64,000 nt of DNA from Micromussa lordhowensis (lineage: Eukaryota > Cnidaria > Anthozoa > Scleractinia > Lobophylliidae): assembly GCA_964020085.1 (NCBI GenBank), contig OZ026600.1, forward strand, positions 5,744,861-5,808,860, written 5' to 3'. The notes below the pieces were generated by a model. The model searched no databases. It worked only from the letters and a program-made list of their open reading frames with translations, and was not told the origin of the DNA. How positions within the stretch are numbered: position 1 is the stretch's first letter; every line of letters begins with the position of its first letter. Below, piece after piece: positions 1-14,028 of the stretch. The translations under genes and the position numbers were made by a program.

Positions 1-3000
1 AATCTAAATTATCTTTGCTTGTACCATCATTACAGCTTGTGCTAGTTCTGTGCTTCTATTAAGTCATAGATATACTGCTTTTAATGTACACTTTCCTACA
101 GGGTGTTTTCAGAAAACATCTACTGTATCTTCTATAGGCAGTTTAAACGTTTAAATTGAATACAAACCTGAGTGAAATTTATGGTAAATATTGCATGAGA
201 TCTGCTACTGGTATCGTTCATACCAGTACTGGCCGTCACCCTTGATAGGAGATAAAATTTACACAATCAAAGATTAAATAAAGTAAATGTAAATTTAATA
301 TTGTGCACACTCATCAGATGCCAATGGAACATGATGGATATTTTGAAACTCATTAATGATTCACCAAGTTTAAACAAAGGTAATCATGACCTTGATGGTG
401 TTTGATATCTGATCTTCATATGTTAATGATAAGCGTAGATTTTTGGCCATTTTATTTCTCGGTTTTCTCCTTATTTTAAGCTTTGATTGAGAAGGTATTT
501 TAAACACTCAAGACAGTGTTTGACCACATTTCCAAACACCTTGGCGTTGGTCAATAATATTCCACTACGCACATCAATTATTTTCAACTCTCTTCTTGGT
601 GTTTGGAAATGTGGTCAAATGCGGTATTTCATGTTTGATATATTACTTGTAACACTTATCTCTCAAATGCCGCCCTAAAACATGGGTCCCCATCTATCAA
701 ATGCTAAAGGCTCAAACAGCAGATCTCAAACTTGTCAGAAAGCTATTTCGGCCCATTTTTCTTTGTCTTATTGCGTACCTGTGTGTGTTTCCCTGTTCCA
801 TTAAATGTTCTATTGCCGCATAGTCTGAGACAAGATGCCTTGTAAGATCTGCAGTAGAAAATATCAAATAAAATAGTTTATTTATTTAATAATTTAATTT
901 AAATCTTGCCATTGAGGTCAGTTAGTCATGAAAGCCATAACACAGTCATTCTCAGGATGTTGACCAGTGTGTCATAGTGCGAAAAAGGACACCTATTAGT
1001 AATAAGCAATTCTGCCGTTCAACTACGCTTGACTTGAAGGATGCGAGGGACAAAGAGTCTGTACTCTCTTCTTGCACCTTTTACACAAGACTGGTTACTG
1101 CCCCTTCCTTAGTGACACCTGCTTCTGAACATCACTTAATATGAATTTTCCATTCACATTTCAGACATCTTTGCAAGCCTAAGAAGGTCTGAACACCATT
1201 CTCTTTATTCCATTCCATCAAGAAAGGAATATCTTCATAATTCACAACATTTGAAGAAAAATCAGTCACCTTGTACATAAGGTCCTTCCTTGGGATGTTC
1301 CCTGACCTTGAGTGAGTGCACAGCCCTTCCCTTCACGGGTGGCCTTAGGAGGTCCCTCACACGCTCATTATAGATCTCTAGAAAACTGACTTCAGTTCTG
1401 TATGAAGGTCCGTTATCGTCACTGTTACGCATGCCAGTAAATAAGCCTTCGCATATGCGTGGTATAAGCCCCTGGTTATCAGGAGACCCCATCATGCTGT
1501 AGGTTTTGCCTGAACCAGTCTGTCCATAGGCAAAGATACAAGCATTGTAACCTTCAAATGCCGCTTTGAGCACATCTGTACCAAGGTCTTTGAACACCTA
1601 AGGTAGGATAAAAATAGCACTTTCATTATTCTACAAATAATTCATAGTAGGTAAATGCTAGTTATGCAATGCTTTCAAAGGGTATGCCTTGGAATATCCC
1701 AAGAGAGAGTATTGCATAACTATTTTCTAAATGTACTATGAAATAAAAAGTACAGTGACCAATGCAATCAATGCAGCTCACCATGGGAAGGTTGGGTGTA
1801 GTAACATTGAGTATACAATGGCTTTCCTGTGTTGTGAGGTTGCCCTAGCTTGAAGCTACATTGTATATTAGGAGTATTTCTAACCCTCCCTCCCCAAAAA
1901 GGAATTCTTCTCCTCCCTGGTCTGGGTTAACCCAGAATAAAATTCCCTTGTACCATTTGAACGCATGGATGATGGAAAGAGGCAGCGCGAGAGTAAATTA
2001 ACATGTATCCGTTGATTCGGTGTCTAGTGCATCAACTATCAGGGTACCAGAGAGTTATATCAAAACATGGCATTTTCATGTCACCTCATTTAATTGGCAG
2101 TTTACTATGGGTTATGGTATAGTACATATGATATTGGTTTAACCATTCACAGATTACATACTTAGAATGACAATAAATCTTACTTTGAAGTCACACCTGG
2201 TTTCTAGATTATAAAATTTAATTTGTGCAATGTTATCAATGGGAAGATAAAATTGTTAAAAATTAAACACATCTAAATAAGTAATGTTTTAAAACTGCTT
2301 CTATGAACAAGGTTTGAAGTGTGAATTGAGCCTTGCTCTCCTTAGCTTTTAGTCACGTTAAAAATATTTGATTAAACTAGGTATACCTATCGATAGAGTG
2401 CCAACGAGCGAATAATTTGTGCTATAATAAGGGGTTTATTAATACAGCATAACGGATTTTTGGTTCGCTTCTGTTGCAAACATTACCGAGAGAAAATTAT
2501 AACGCGTTTACCGGTAGGTAACGTTCGTCACGCAATCCCTGAATATCAAGAGTATTGGAATGTATCGCTGCTCGGTTGAACTTTCAGTTCAATATGATGG
2601 GCAAAGTCAAACTGAAAGTGAACACGCTAGTTTGATTGATGAACACGACTCGTTTAATTCTGTCGCAAAACAGATCCGATTTGTGTTTTGAACACTGGAT
2701 TCGACAGTATCATAAACATGCTCGTTCAGTTCTGGTCGGAAACACTGTCGACTCAACCTTCAGTTCGATATGCTAGATTTCAACACTGGATTTGCCCTAG
2801 TGGTTCGACTGGTGAACACAATCTTTCCAAAAAAGCTGCCCGATGGAACTTTCAGTTCGATATAGGTAAACAGAGAAGGAATACACTGTTTCGATTCATG
2901 AACACGCTCGTTCAATTCCGTGGTGAACACGCTGGTTCGTTTTCATGTCGATTTTGTGTCTTGGATTTGCTCTTGTCTAACAGTTTTCCTGAATATTCGA

Positions 3001-5029
3001 ATTAGAAGTAGAGTTTTGTAAAGGGTACGCTTCCCAATTGAACTCTCATTTCGATAAAGTGAGAGAGGAAACACGCTGGTTCGATATGTTCTAAAAATTG
3101 TTCACAGTTGGATAAACACAACAGCAAAGAATGATATTCCACGAGACAAGTCTAGATGTAACGCGCCTCCTGATTGGCTAAAAACTACAATAGCTCGAAT
3201 AGTTCCGTCCTTGCAATTGGCTCAAACTGAGCCATTGTTACATCTTACACCTTACAGTTACACTTTTCAGAGCTCGATCGAGAATTTTTTCGCATACGCC
3301 ATTCTTCGCGCGGCACTATTCTCTGCCGCCTCGCCAGCCGAGCGTCTTCGCTCGGCTGGCTCGTTGGCAATTATAAACAATAATTAATTATCATGGTCAT
3401 GATAATCAAATCCTACAAACATTAACTAAAGGACAATTTTTATCTCCAAAGATGAAATCTTTGTTTTGTAATATAGACAAAGGGGAACAATACAAAATAA
3501 ATATATACAATTTCTTGGCCAGATCGACCAAAAATCAATTCTCAGTGTGCTTCAATTTTAAATAATTTAGAGCATCTGTGCACTTTTACAATCAATTTAT
3601 TTTTGCCAAATCAGACCATTAGATTTGCATTAATTATTTAATTTCAAGACAAGACTCAAATAAAACTAAATTTATAATAAATTATAATTTAATTATTAAT
3701 AGGATTTTGATTGATGACTTGATTTTTAGAGAGTCAATTTATCCCGTTTCTTTCGTACAGATTATATTATTAAAGGTACTTCTCATAGAATGCTTCGAAA
3801 AGAAACACACACAAAACATATGGAATCCCATAAGTACATCCTGTGGTTTCACATAATTACTGCAAAATGACCCAGCTGTTTGGAGGCCAATTTTACGACA
3901 GCAAAATATGCATTATTAACCTGATCAAATCTGTTGTCATGCAGTATAGAATTTCATCAAGAAGAGTCTCTCGCTTTGTTTTTATTTCAATGAATAATTT
4001 TTTATTTTAAAAACTCACAAGTCACAAAGGCAATTATTTCTACTATAATTGTCTTCATCATGTTATTGTGTTTTGCTATTGAAAATGGGACAAAAAGGAG
4101 ACTAATTCAGTTTTGTTTTCGCCAATAAATTATTTTGAATTGCAAATTACCGAACTCCAAAAAAAAAAAAAAACACAGGTATTTCTTTAATCGAAAGTAC
4201 CAAGGCAACCAAAATTAGCACTTGTTTGCATGACTTTGGCTGGGACCGAGGCAAACTCGAAGCGACAATTTGCATGAAAACATATTGTTTAGTCTGACAC
4301 AAGAATCGAACATTGCTTGTTGCACCATTTACTTAAAACGTGATATCATTTACTGAGTGCGCGCTTGGATTAAGCTTTAACTGGTGGCTTCGAAATTGAC
4401 ATGTTTGAACGATCAATCTCGTCAAAATTTACAAGAACGTACTCAAATATCAGTGTGTAAACGAATACGCATGCGATCATTCGTTCGATTTCAGGAATAA
4501 TTAAGACGGGGTAAAGGAATATTATGTAAATCTCACCCGCTCTTGCGAAGCGTAGTGTCGACTCCTCTCTTCAACAGACCAGTAGGAAAAATCGAACGAA
4601 AAATCCTTCACACGGTTGCGTCTTTCTCCCTCGCCGGTCAATGAACTAGCCTGCAATTCAAATACCGAATTGGACTTTAGCCGGTGTACTGATGGAATAG
4701 TACATATAACAAGCCAGTACTGTCGTGTTCTCCACATGATACCAGTTTCATAAAGTTACAACATGCCTTTAGTATAACAACAAAATAATATTTGTGATTT
4801 TACATGTTTACCTTGATGTTTACAATCCTGGTTTTCTTGCCTTCCATCTCGATTATTGCCTGGGCTCCCATGACTTTTTCCCTGAGTGTTCAAAAGCCGT
4901 GACATCAAAATAACGCCAACAGACCAAAGAGATGGAATTCACAAAAACAAACTTCACGATGTCAAAATAAATCATACAGTACCTTTGGTTGAAGGGCCTC
5001 ACTCTCACAGCCACCTTCACAGAAGCCAT
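1..5029 (-). CDS. KIF16B-like kinesin-3, motor-domain part (runs off left edge)
   Basis: This is an ATP-driven, plus-end-directed microtubule motor of the kinesin-3 family, closest by eye to KIF16B. Six exons read on the minus strand: 4983-5029 (start [13 protein letters not shown]), 4812-4881, 4537-4650, 1270-1597, 779-848 and 168-240. All have GT-AG borders and matching phases. Exon 4 carries the P-loop GQTGSGKT and the [13 protein letters not shown] segment. The exon at 168-240 carries the switch I motif SSRSH. No stop or frameshift is visible, so this is an intact gene whose switch II, neck, FHA and tail exons lie beyond position 1. It is a diverged paralogue of the plus-strand kinesin starting at 8654, arranged head to head with it. 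Exon 4 (328 nt) equals four separate exons of that copy. The codons at 4537-4650 hold an insert of about 11 residues relative to it. Whether the tail has a PX domain cannot be seen here. Confidence 0.88.
2560..3115. repeat. Irregular repeats of TTCAGTTCGATAT and GAACACGCTSGTTC motifs
   Basis: Inside intron 3 of the minus-strand kinesin, two related motifs recur with uneven spacing. TTCAGTTCRATAT-like copies lie near 2583, 2759, 2851 and 3045. GAACACGCT-GTTC-like copies lie near 2621, 2716, 2899, 2924 and 3070. The motifs contain palindromic GAAC/GTTC halves. The tract looks like a decayed minisatellite or a protein-binding array. The reading frame at 2688-3005 is a by-product of the repeat. 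Confidence 0.5.
3333..3360. repeat. Perfect 12-bp hairpin, GC-rich
   Basis: GCCAGCCGAGCG is followed by a 4-base TCTT loop and its exact reverse complement, in an otherwise AT-rich intron. It may be one end of a decayed mobile element, since GC content drops abruptly just after it. Confidence 0.6.
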
Positions 5030-7680
5030 TGTATTCTTTGAAAAATTCTAGAAAGAACCGAAACAACTGCTGCCTTCAAACAGGCTTAGCTTGAGAAACA
5101 ATGCAACTGACTACAACTTTACAGTGGGTAAACTGTAAAGGTAGCCAGAAGTTAGAGATCTCTGCAGTCGGAAAAAGCTCGGAAAGTACACACATTTTAG
5201 GCCATCCATTTCAAAGTAAAGTAACAGAATCTCTTGACGCGACTAAGCCATTCCTTGCTGCACACAACTCGTAAATGCAAAACTGAAATTCAGAAAAAGA
5301 ACGATCGCGAACTCTGAATGAAATCACCGTGTCGCCACAGCGAGGCTGTAGGTCGGAGATCACGTGAGAATGTCGCCGCCTCCGATATGATCATTTGTTT
5401 ACTTCCGGCAAAACCGATGGGCACGCAATCTCGGTTGTTTTGTTGTTAAATTTTAATTAACTGAAATTAATCTGCAAGACCAGGGAACGATAATTCACTG
5501 TGCTTTTTATGCCTTAAAATTTTGCGTGATGAAAGCCAAGTTTATGACCTGGAAACTTATGCAAAATATTAATAATGACCTCGATTAAGCCAAGCATTAG
5601 GGCGTGACAGGGTAATTGGTGAAAGTGAAATTTTAATAACGTGGGTCATTTACGCTTAAGTTCCCTTGATATCATGATTAAAACCGGCCTTAGAAAATGA
5701 AGATAGTATATAACCATTAACAAGATATTTTGATCAAGGAGTTTTTTTATTATGAGATACTGAAGCAGTAGCGTGCGCTAACGGTCGGTAAAGCTCATTT
5801 CAAAGAAGTGAAACAGTTTTGCGGTTCCTTTGGCCCACAAGCCCTCTTCTAAACCATGCGTGCTTTATAAATCTGCCCTTTCTTGTTGATGATACTACTG
5901 CATGGCTTGCTTTTTAATGACTGAAGCTAAAAATAGCTCTAGACTTTGAAGTAGCCTCTAAATCGAAAGAACATTAAACACTTGCCTCGTTAAACGTGTT
6001 GAATTCCGTAATCTATTTCAGATTCCTTTAAGAACTATCTACATAAAAAGATGACAAAGTGGACATGCCAGTGAAATATTTTTTTACATTGTCTCGGCAC
6101 GAATTTTCGTCTGGTTATCTGACCCTGACACAACTTTAATTTATATTGTTTGAATTGAACTCAGCTAGAATTTGTCTTTACAGCCTTGAAGAGAAATGTA
6201 ATACATTTGCGGAACGCAAAGTTCAAAGTCATATATCGATGGCGTTAACATTACCATTAAGAGCTAACTGTAATCAGGTGAACATGAGTGTTATTGATGC
6301 TAACGTGATTGCAGTCTACAGAAATGCACAAATTTCACACGCCCTTTGAGGAGGGGGATGGAAGAAGTGGGAAGAGGGCTGTAAACAATTAGCTTCAATT
6401 CGATAGAATATCTTTTATAAGAATATTGAGGCTGGCATTGAGGCTGGAATTTTGAAAAGAATATAATTTTTTTTTGTGTTGCAAATTTGTAAATACGATT
6501 AAATTATATTTAAGCCGTATAAAATTCTTCCTTTCTCTAAACGACATAACTAGCCCCCCCTCCCAAAAAAAAAAACAGCACTAGTCATAATGTCAGATGC
6601 TAAAAACATTTCTGCAAGAAGTAAAAGATCTGTTAGATGTAGTCATAACAGGCATTTATGCCATATAATCTAAGAATATTTACCAAAATATTTCAGCCTG
6701 TCGGGAGAAAAATAAGAATATTCAACCTGGGCCGGAAAAACAATATTCTTAAAAATACGAGTATACTATATATACCTGATTCAACAGGTGGTATCATGTG
6801 ACGCTGTCACCGAGTCCAAAATTAAAAATTGCCAATCCTTCAGAGGTTTAAGCAAGCGCAGTTCGTGACTCTCTAAGAACTTGACGTTTCGCAAAGTTGT
6901 ACAGCACGTTTGAACACAGGCAACCCAAACTCACGTTTCGTGCAGTCAGTAGCTAATGGGTGTTACGTAACTCTAGGGTTGATCGTTAAAAATTACGCGG
7001 GGTAGTCTGAATATCCGGCAAATCCAGTTAATTTGTGTCCTAAATATCTCGAATAAACCTTTGATCCCAGTTGCAAAAATTAACGATTTTCCTACTCAGT
7101 AGCCCGTTTTATCCATATCTAATTAATTACCCCCGCCCAAATATCCTGTATCCGGTTAATTTTTCACCCAAATATCATCCCGTATCCCGAAAACCTCTTA
7201 TGGGGCTTCGGGATTTGTTATCCCTGGGTCAGTAAATGTATAAAATAAACTTATTTTTCCATTTGTCGTATCCACTTGCCCATTTCGCGTCCTGTAGTAG
7301 GGTTTTAAAGACGGAGGTCCGTCTAAGGAAAAGTCACCTAAAACACCATTACAAGACGGAAGAAAGGAGAGTTATTCCAGCTACTGAGCTAAGATCTCAC
7401 TGTGTGATCAATATCAAAATATTAAAAAACTAAAAAACTAAAAATTAAAATATTAAAATATTGAAAACAGCGTCGGATAGCATTTTCTGTATAATGTAAT
7501 TTTCCTAATCCTGTCAAATTTATTCAAATAACAACGTCACATCATCAGCTAATAATAGATTTTTTAAATATACCTGAGTGGGTAGCCTGAGGCAAAAGCA
7601 GAGTTGTGATGTCTACAATCTTCATGGCAATAACGTGAAAAAACAAAACCCATCTTCTCACCCCAGATCAATGATCAACT
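5030..7680. other. Intergenic region between the divergent kinesins (left part)
   Basis: No coding region is supported here. The part next to 5029 should hold the 5' UTR and promoter of the minus-strand kinesin; an E-box-like CACGTG lies near 5363. From about 6690 to 7225 there are decayed repeats built around AATATTC and ATATCCCGTATCC-like words. The short open frames (for example 6146-6349 and 7236-7433) have no recognisable protein. Confidence 0.5.
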
Positions 7681-8068
7681 TTAAGGCAGGGGTACACGCA
7701 AAGGCTGTTTTGACGTCGCTTAACACGGCGTTTCTGCCAATATCTCGGTCACGTTTCAAGCGACACTAAATCTCTCTGCTTATCTCATTAACCACTGTTT
7801 GGCGGTTTGGTGTAAATTTTTGGGCATTTTGGGAAAGAGATACTTTTTCTCAAAGGATAGATTAAATTGAGGAAAATATGAAATGTTGAAGATTTTATGG
7901 ATTTGGAAAGTTGAAATTTGAAGTGAAGAATTAGTAGACGAATACCAAACAGTCCCCTAGCAACCTGGGACTCTCTATCTGGTAGTGTTTCCAACCCATC
8001 TTAATCCTAACAATTTCCTTTTTTATCACTTCAAATTTCACGCCTATTCATGTTTACCCCCGCCTTAA
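7681..8068. mobile_element. TTAA-flanked MITE, copy 1 (piggyBac-like ends)
   Basis: A non-coding element of about 390 bp bounded by TTAA on both sides. It has inverted ends GGCRGGGGTACAC at the left and TTTACCCCCGCC at the right. Two other copies lie at 40168-40565 (opposite orientation) and 43921-44337. Shared internal blocks include the CTCTCTGCTTATCTCA and TTTTTCTCAAAGGAT words. The TTAA target site is typical of piggyBac-type transposition. No transposase frame is present. Confidence 0.75.
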
Positions 8069-8653
8069 CTAAAGGTTACAGAGATGATTCCTTATACTAA
8101 ACGGCTGACGGGCTGCGCAGGAGCGGGGGGGGGGGGGGGGGATGGGTTCAGTATTGCAGTTTACACCGTGCTGACGAGACCCAACAAGGTCGAAACAGCT
8201 GTCCACGGTTGCAATTTTGGCTTTCAGTTTGGACTCTATCATGTCGTTGCCCCGTTAAGCTTTCTACGTAGTATCAGCCTTGCATCATTGTTTGCTGTTC
8301 AGTATTGCAGCGGGTAGTGGGGTTTTAGTAGAAACACCGCTGGTTACCTAGATTTTCGCGAAATACCCCTCCTGTCTACGTTGCAATAACGAAATTAATT
8401 TCAAATGGCTCTTTTGGGAGGCCGGTAGATGACAATTTGCGCCGATTAGTGCCCAGTCGGCTACCTCCGCAAATAAATTGAGGAGATCTGGAAACCAATG
8501 ACATCAAAGCGGTCAGTAAAGTGTGCGCAGGCTCGTGAGTGGGAGACTTACCGAAGTTAGAATGATTCCGAATAAAATGTACACTTTGGAAGCTTTGATT
8601 TGGCGATCATACCCTTTAAAATGACCTAGAGAAAGGAAATAACGCGACTCAAC
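8069..8653. promoter_or_regulatory. 5' flank of the plus-strand kinesin
   Basis: About 585 bp between a MITE and the ATG at 8654. It includes a run of about 17 G near 8126-8142, an assembly and replication risk. The promoter and 5' UTR of the plus-strand kinesin must lie here or further upstream. No TATA box stands out. Confidence 0.3.
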
Positions 8654-11600
8654 ATGGCTTCGGTCAAGGTAGCAGTTAGAGTGAGGCCCCTTAACAAAAG
8701 GTAAGGAAATATATCGATGCGAAGGAAGTTTAATTCAGCCGTGTATGAAAACACCGGCATATAAAAATTCCCAATGATCGCCAGCGTAAATATCTCGTTA
8801 AAATGTCTTCTTTTATTTTCGTAAGGGAACGTGATATGGCGGCAAAGGTTTGCATCCATATGGAAGGCAAGAAAACTACAATCTCCAATCCTGCTGTAAG
8901 TGAAATTTCATATTTTGCCTTGGTTTACGTAAGCTGTTTACTGTTAGTTGTGGTTGTTGCAATTCCTTGCTGAAATTTAACTTTGCTTTTAGGGTGAAGA
9001 TAAGGATTTTTCATACGATTTTTCCTACTGGTCTGCCGACAGTTCAGACCGACATTTTGCCTCACAAGAGCAGGTAAATCTCTTAGAATAACTGCACTTT
9101 AAATTTCTCTCTAAAACCAGCCGAAGGGGATGTTCGTGCTTAGCTTGGTGATTTCGAGAATTTCGAACGTCATTTTGCATGTATAATGAAATATTGTATT
9201 GTCACTCGCGTAATTTAGATATCAGTGATACAAATACAGTCCTCACATTTTTAAAAGGATCTTTCAAACCAATCTGTGGGTACGCAATTGCAATATTTTT
9301 TTTTACCTAGCTCTTGAAGAGGTTGTGTTGCTCCATTATTTTATGGTTCTGTAATTTTGATTTGTCTAAATTTTTGGACATTCGCCTGTTTTGCAAGTCA
9401 AATAAACAGAGTAAAAATAAGGGTATAACCTTTTTATGACAGTTCTTTGGTGATACCTGGGTTTAATTTTTTTAAAAAGCTGTGGCTATTAAAAAAATGA
9501 AAAAATATAAAAAAAATCAAGGTGGTAGCTTTATTTTTCTCACGAATCAAAATTGAAACCCTTAGCTACATGTAGTAGGGATCAAATTAAAATGGCTGTG
9601 AATTTGTATCTGCGTGCATTTATTTTCTGAAAACATGTATTTCTTATCAAAGTGTTTTCTTTATACAACACAACAAAGAATATTTATTTTTTATTATTGT
9701 ATAAAAACTGCAATCATGAAAATAGAAACATACTTAGATTTCGATATTATGAGTAGTGTCTCGCACAAAATGTGTGTATTGACATCAACAAATCAAGAGA
9801 ATGCACAATGTAAATAAATGGGATCATCAATATTTGATATAGTTAACCATCATTCCGATTAGGAAGAGGTTCAGACTGCTGTGATTGAATCACACAAAAG
9901 CCACTTAAAAATGGCATTTAGAATTCGATTATGCTGTGCTTTTAATGAATGGATCATTTTCAAATGAGCTTAAGAAATTCTGCGTTATGAAATTAACTCT
10001 CTATTTTCCAGATGAAAATTTGTTCAGATTTAAACAAATATTTTATTTTCAGCCCACATTAAATATTATATATACGCAATGACATGAATGTACATAATAC
10101 ATGTACAAACAATAAAAGTGAGATCATGCCCATGTACATGTAGAATAATGAATCAATAAATCAGTAACATGTTAAATTGTGACTAAATAAAAATGAAGTC
10201 AGTTTATCTATTATAGTTAATTTCTTGGAGTTTTTCAGTTATCTTTGTAGTCTGTAGGACCTTTGTGTTTTATTCTCTTTTCTGTCAAACTCAATTGATT
10301 CTTCTGAGTCAGTTTTTGCTGATGAAGTGTGGATCAAAACATTTTATTTGAAATGGAGTCTTATTTACATGAAAACAAATATGCAACTATAAAGCTGATT
10401 TTTATGTATGAAAGGTTTGTCAACAGACTGCATTATTTTGAAACACAGGCTTGAAAAAAGCCTGTTGGCTAAGCTTGCAGAGTTTACTCCATCTCAAACA
10501 AAGTCATTAGACTTACAATCATGTACTAATGTGTTTACTTCTGCCTGTTGACTTCAGTTTGTAAACATTAGAAATCACACACACCAAAAACTCGTAGTGG
10601 GAAACTGCAAGTGATATAGCAGGACATTGGAACAAAAAACATCGGATTTTCAAACCATTTTTAGAAAAAAAGGCTCAGAATATTCAAGGTGATATTTCTT
10701 AAAAACAGTATATTGAACTTGCACCTTTCAAAGGTTCTCTATTAGCATAGCCAACGTCTGCATTGACAAGTACATCCTTGTACTCTAATTCTCAATCAGA
10801 ATCTGAATGTTGATCTCTGTGCTTTGAGAGGTACATGTTGGCTGTTGTTGAAAATTGCTATGTACTTTACAATCTTTGCTGGCTACTCTGCCTGGGTAGT
10901 CGACTGATTCTTTAGATAGAGATGGCAAAATCGACCACATACTACACTGTACATGTACAATGATAAAACTGCCAACTTAACAACTCAGTGACAACCCTAC
11001 ATGTACATGTTCATGTATGACTTGAAGTTTTTAAAAAAAAATATTTAGTAATATTTATTTACACACAACAAAACACTGAACATATTAATTATTTTGTTTG
11101 TGCATCCTTGATAGGTTTTTGAAGACTTGGGAACTGATGTTATCAGGTCCGCATTTGAAGGTTACAATGCTTGCATTTTTGCTTATGGACAGACTGGTGC
11201 TGGAAAGTCATACAGTATGATGGGACAAAACGTAAGCAGCCATTATTGTTGACCTCTTTCGAAATTTGTTAATGGCCATTAGATACTATGTGGAAAATCC
11301 TCTGATTTGCCCTTTGGAATAGGTCCTATCTTAAACATGTATGCATGTACTACAGTCAACTTAGTCGCCCATCAGATTGGAGCTTATCCCAGTTTCTATA
11401 GCATGAAGTGGCTAGGAGTATTTCTACTCCCCCCTGGATGGGATGCTCTCCATCGCAGGGTTACCTCCTAACATTAAATTTGCCAGTACCCATTTATACA
11501 GCTGGGCGGAGAGAGGCAGTTTGAGGGTAAAGTGTCTTGCGCAGGAACACAACACAATACAGGACTCAAACTCAGACTGCATGATCTGGAAATGGCGCAT

Positions 11601-13737
11601 TAACACAAGGCCACAGCACCTACCTCATGCATGCACTGTACATGTAAAAGGCAAGCTCTACTTTACTCACCAAGAGTGGGTGGTTAATAATAGAGATGGG
11701 ACTTCACTCAAATTAGGGGGGCGTCTATTAGAAAGGGGGGAGAGCATTAAAGGGTTGGCTACTAAGTACAGCTCTGACTTACACTGCTACCTACATGTAT
11801 AAAAAATAATATTAACCTCTTACTAACTGAGCGCTAGGGCCGTACTGGGGAATATTGGCTTGACGTTGTGGCCGTACAAAAACGGCCAAGGGCCAATATT
11901 CCCCAGTACGGCTCGTGCAAGCTAGGTTAGTATTAAGTAGTTGACATCGTTTTCTTGGGCAAAGAGACAACATCGAACAAGAAAAAACTTTGAATTTCCT
12001 TTAATGAGTGAATGAGAAAAATACACAAACAGACCGTTTCTATGGTAATGGTCCGTACTGTAAAATCCTGATCAATTAGCCAATCAGAATGCCCAGTTTG
12101 GCAGAAGAGTTGCTTGCCATATAATAATATAAACTACAGTTTTAAAAAAATTACAATGACCAACAAAGTATTTTATCCTGTCTATTCTTGTTATTAAAGC
12201 TCTTTGTTCAGAGTCCTGATTAATATTTTATACTCAAGCACCTCTCCCATGCACTACCATTTTCTCTGGCTTTAAATCCTTCCCTACCTCTTGTGTCACT
12301 TGACTTTTTATTTCTTCATTAAATGGAACAAAAATTCATTATGCTGTTATTAATTTGTGGACATTATTTTGCAGTCTGCGCCAGGGTTGATACCAAGAAT
12401 ATGTCAGGTAATACCAATGTAGGAATAATTATGTCATAAAATGACTTAGAATCTCGCCATGTCTATTAAGGTCTGTATAGTATTGAAAATAAAATGTCAA
12501 GATTACCTCCGACAAGACATTTGGGTTTGACAGGTTAACTTATAGGTGGCATCCACAATAGTACAGTTATTTATGGTCAGCCTAACATTTGGGACTATAG
12601 CGTTTAAAGGAGCTGCAAGTTATAGAACAGACATCCAATAAAATTTAGAGCAGTAGATGTTTCAAGTTCATCATTGATTTGCAATTCAACCAACCTTCCC
12701 TTATCTTAACCAGCCTTTTCGTTCACTTTTGTAAAACTCTACCTTCAGTTAGTAAGCTATTGGTTTGTGTCTATTTGTAATATTGTTCACTGGAAAAGTA
12801 AAAAAATATTTTTTTAATACATTGTTATTCTACAGGGTCTTTACACACGAATGGAATCCAGTGGAGATGACAAAACTGAATTCAGGACTGAAGTCAGGTA
12901 CAGTTGTTGCCCATGACTGATGACTACTAAACTATATAAACTACAGATGTATGTATGATCGGTTGGTTGATCGGTTGGTTACTCATGATGACTTTGACAG
13001 TGCTGATCCTAGCAGTATGCACATAGCAGTATGCACATATGAACTCCGTTGACATTAATGACCTTGCTCTTCATGAGTTCTCGTAGCTCAGTGGATAGAG
13101 CGTCATGTCATGTTGATCAATTCACCTTTAACATTTCATTACCGAGCTTAAAATTCACCAGCTCTATTCACTTATTACTACTCACAATGACTTTGACAGT
13201 GCTGATCCTAGCAGTATGCAGGACGCCGGTCACATATGAACTCAGTTAAATGACCTTGCTCTCCATGAGTTCTAGTAGCTAATTGCATAGAGTGCCCGCC
13301 TGGTATTCAGGAGGTCATGGGTTCAACTCCTGTTGGAGACTCAGATTTTTCTAGTTTTCTTTTTCTTTGTCCCATGCTAGTGTCATGTTGATCAATTGAC
13401 CTTTCACATTTCATTACCAAGCTTAAAATTCACCATCTTTATTCACTTATCATATGTAACAATTATTCCACGAGTGCGTGTTGGATATGAGACGATAGAT
13501 AGCCAACGAGATGCGTAGTGTTGAGTTGGCTATAATCATCTCATATCCAACAAGTGCGAGGAATAATAGTTTTATTAAAAACAAACACCAATTTTCACTA
13601 AAATCTTGCCACGTTTTATTTCGCAAAATCCACTCTTGGACTGCCATTGTTTCTCTCCGAGGAAAAAAGTTTCAGAATTTCAGCTGTTGTGCTGGCGCGT
13701 ACACTTACCATATTTGTAGGGCATGGTATAATGGCTC

Positions 13738-13771
<34 letters not shown>

Positions 13772-13916
13772 GAGAGTTTTCATTGGCTTAGCCATCATGG
13801 TATATGAGCCTTTATACCATGATCTACAAAAATGGCGAGCGTATGCATGATTTTTTGGGCCTTTTTATTTTAATTGTAGTCTAGTTTTCTATATTTTGAG
13901 GGCGTTTTTAATAAAA

Positions 13917-13953
<37 letters not shown>

Positions 13954-13954
13954 T

Positions 13955-14028
<74 letters not shown>

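Noticed and set aside
1..5029. Minus-strand kinesin as a pseudogene
   Set aside because: All six visible exons are in frame with canonical splice sites and intact P-loop and switch I; it is only cut by the window edge.
11443..11802. 119-residue plus-strand frame
   Set aside because: The sequence is the antisense of a SINE body shared with the copies at 38.1 and 51.1 kb.
13290..13345. A tRNA gene
   Set aside because: Box B is intact but box A is mutated and the unit is part of a repeated SINE.
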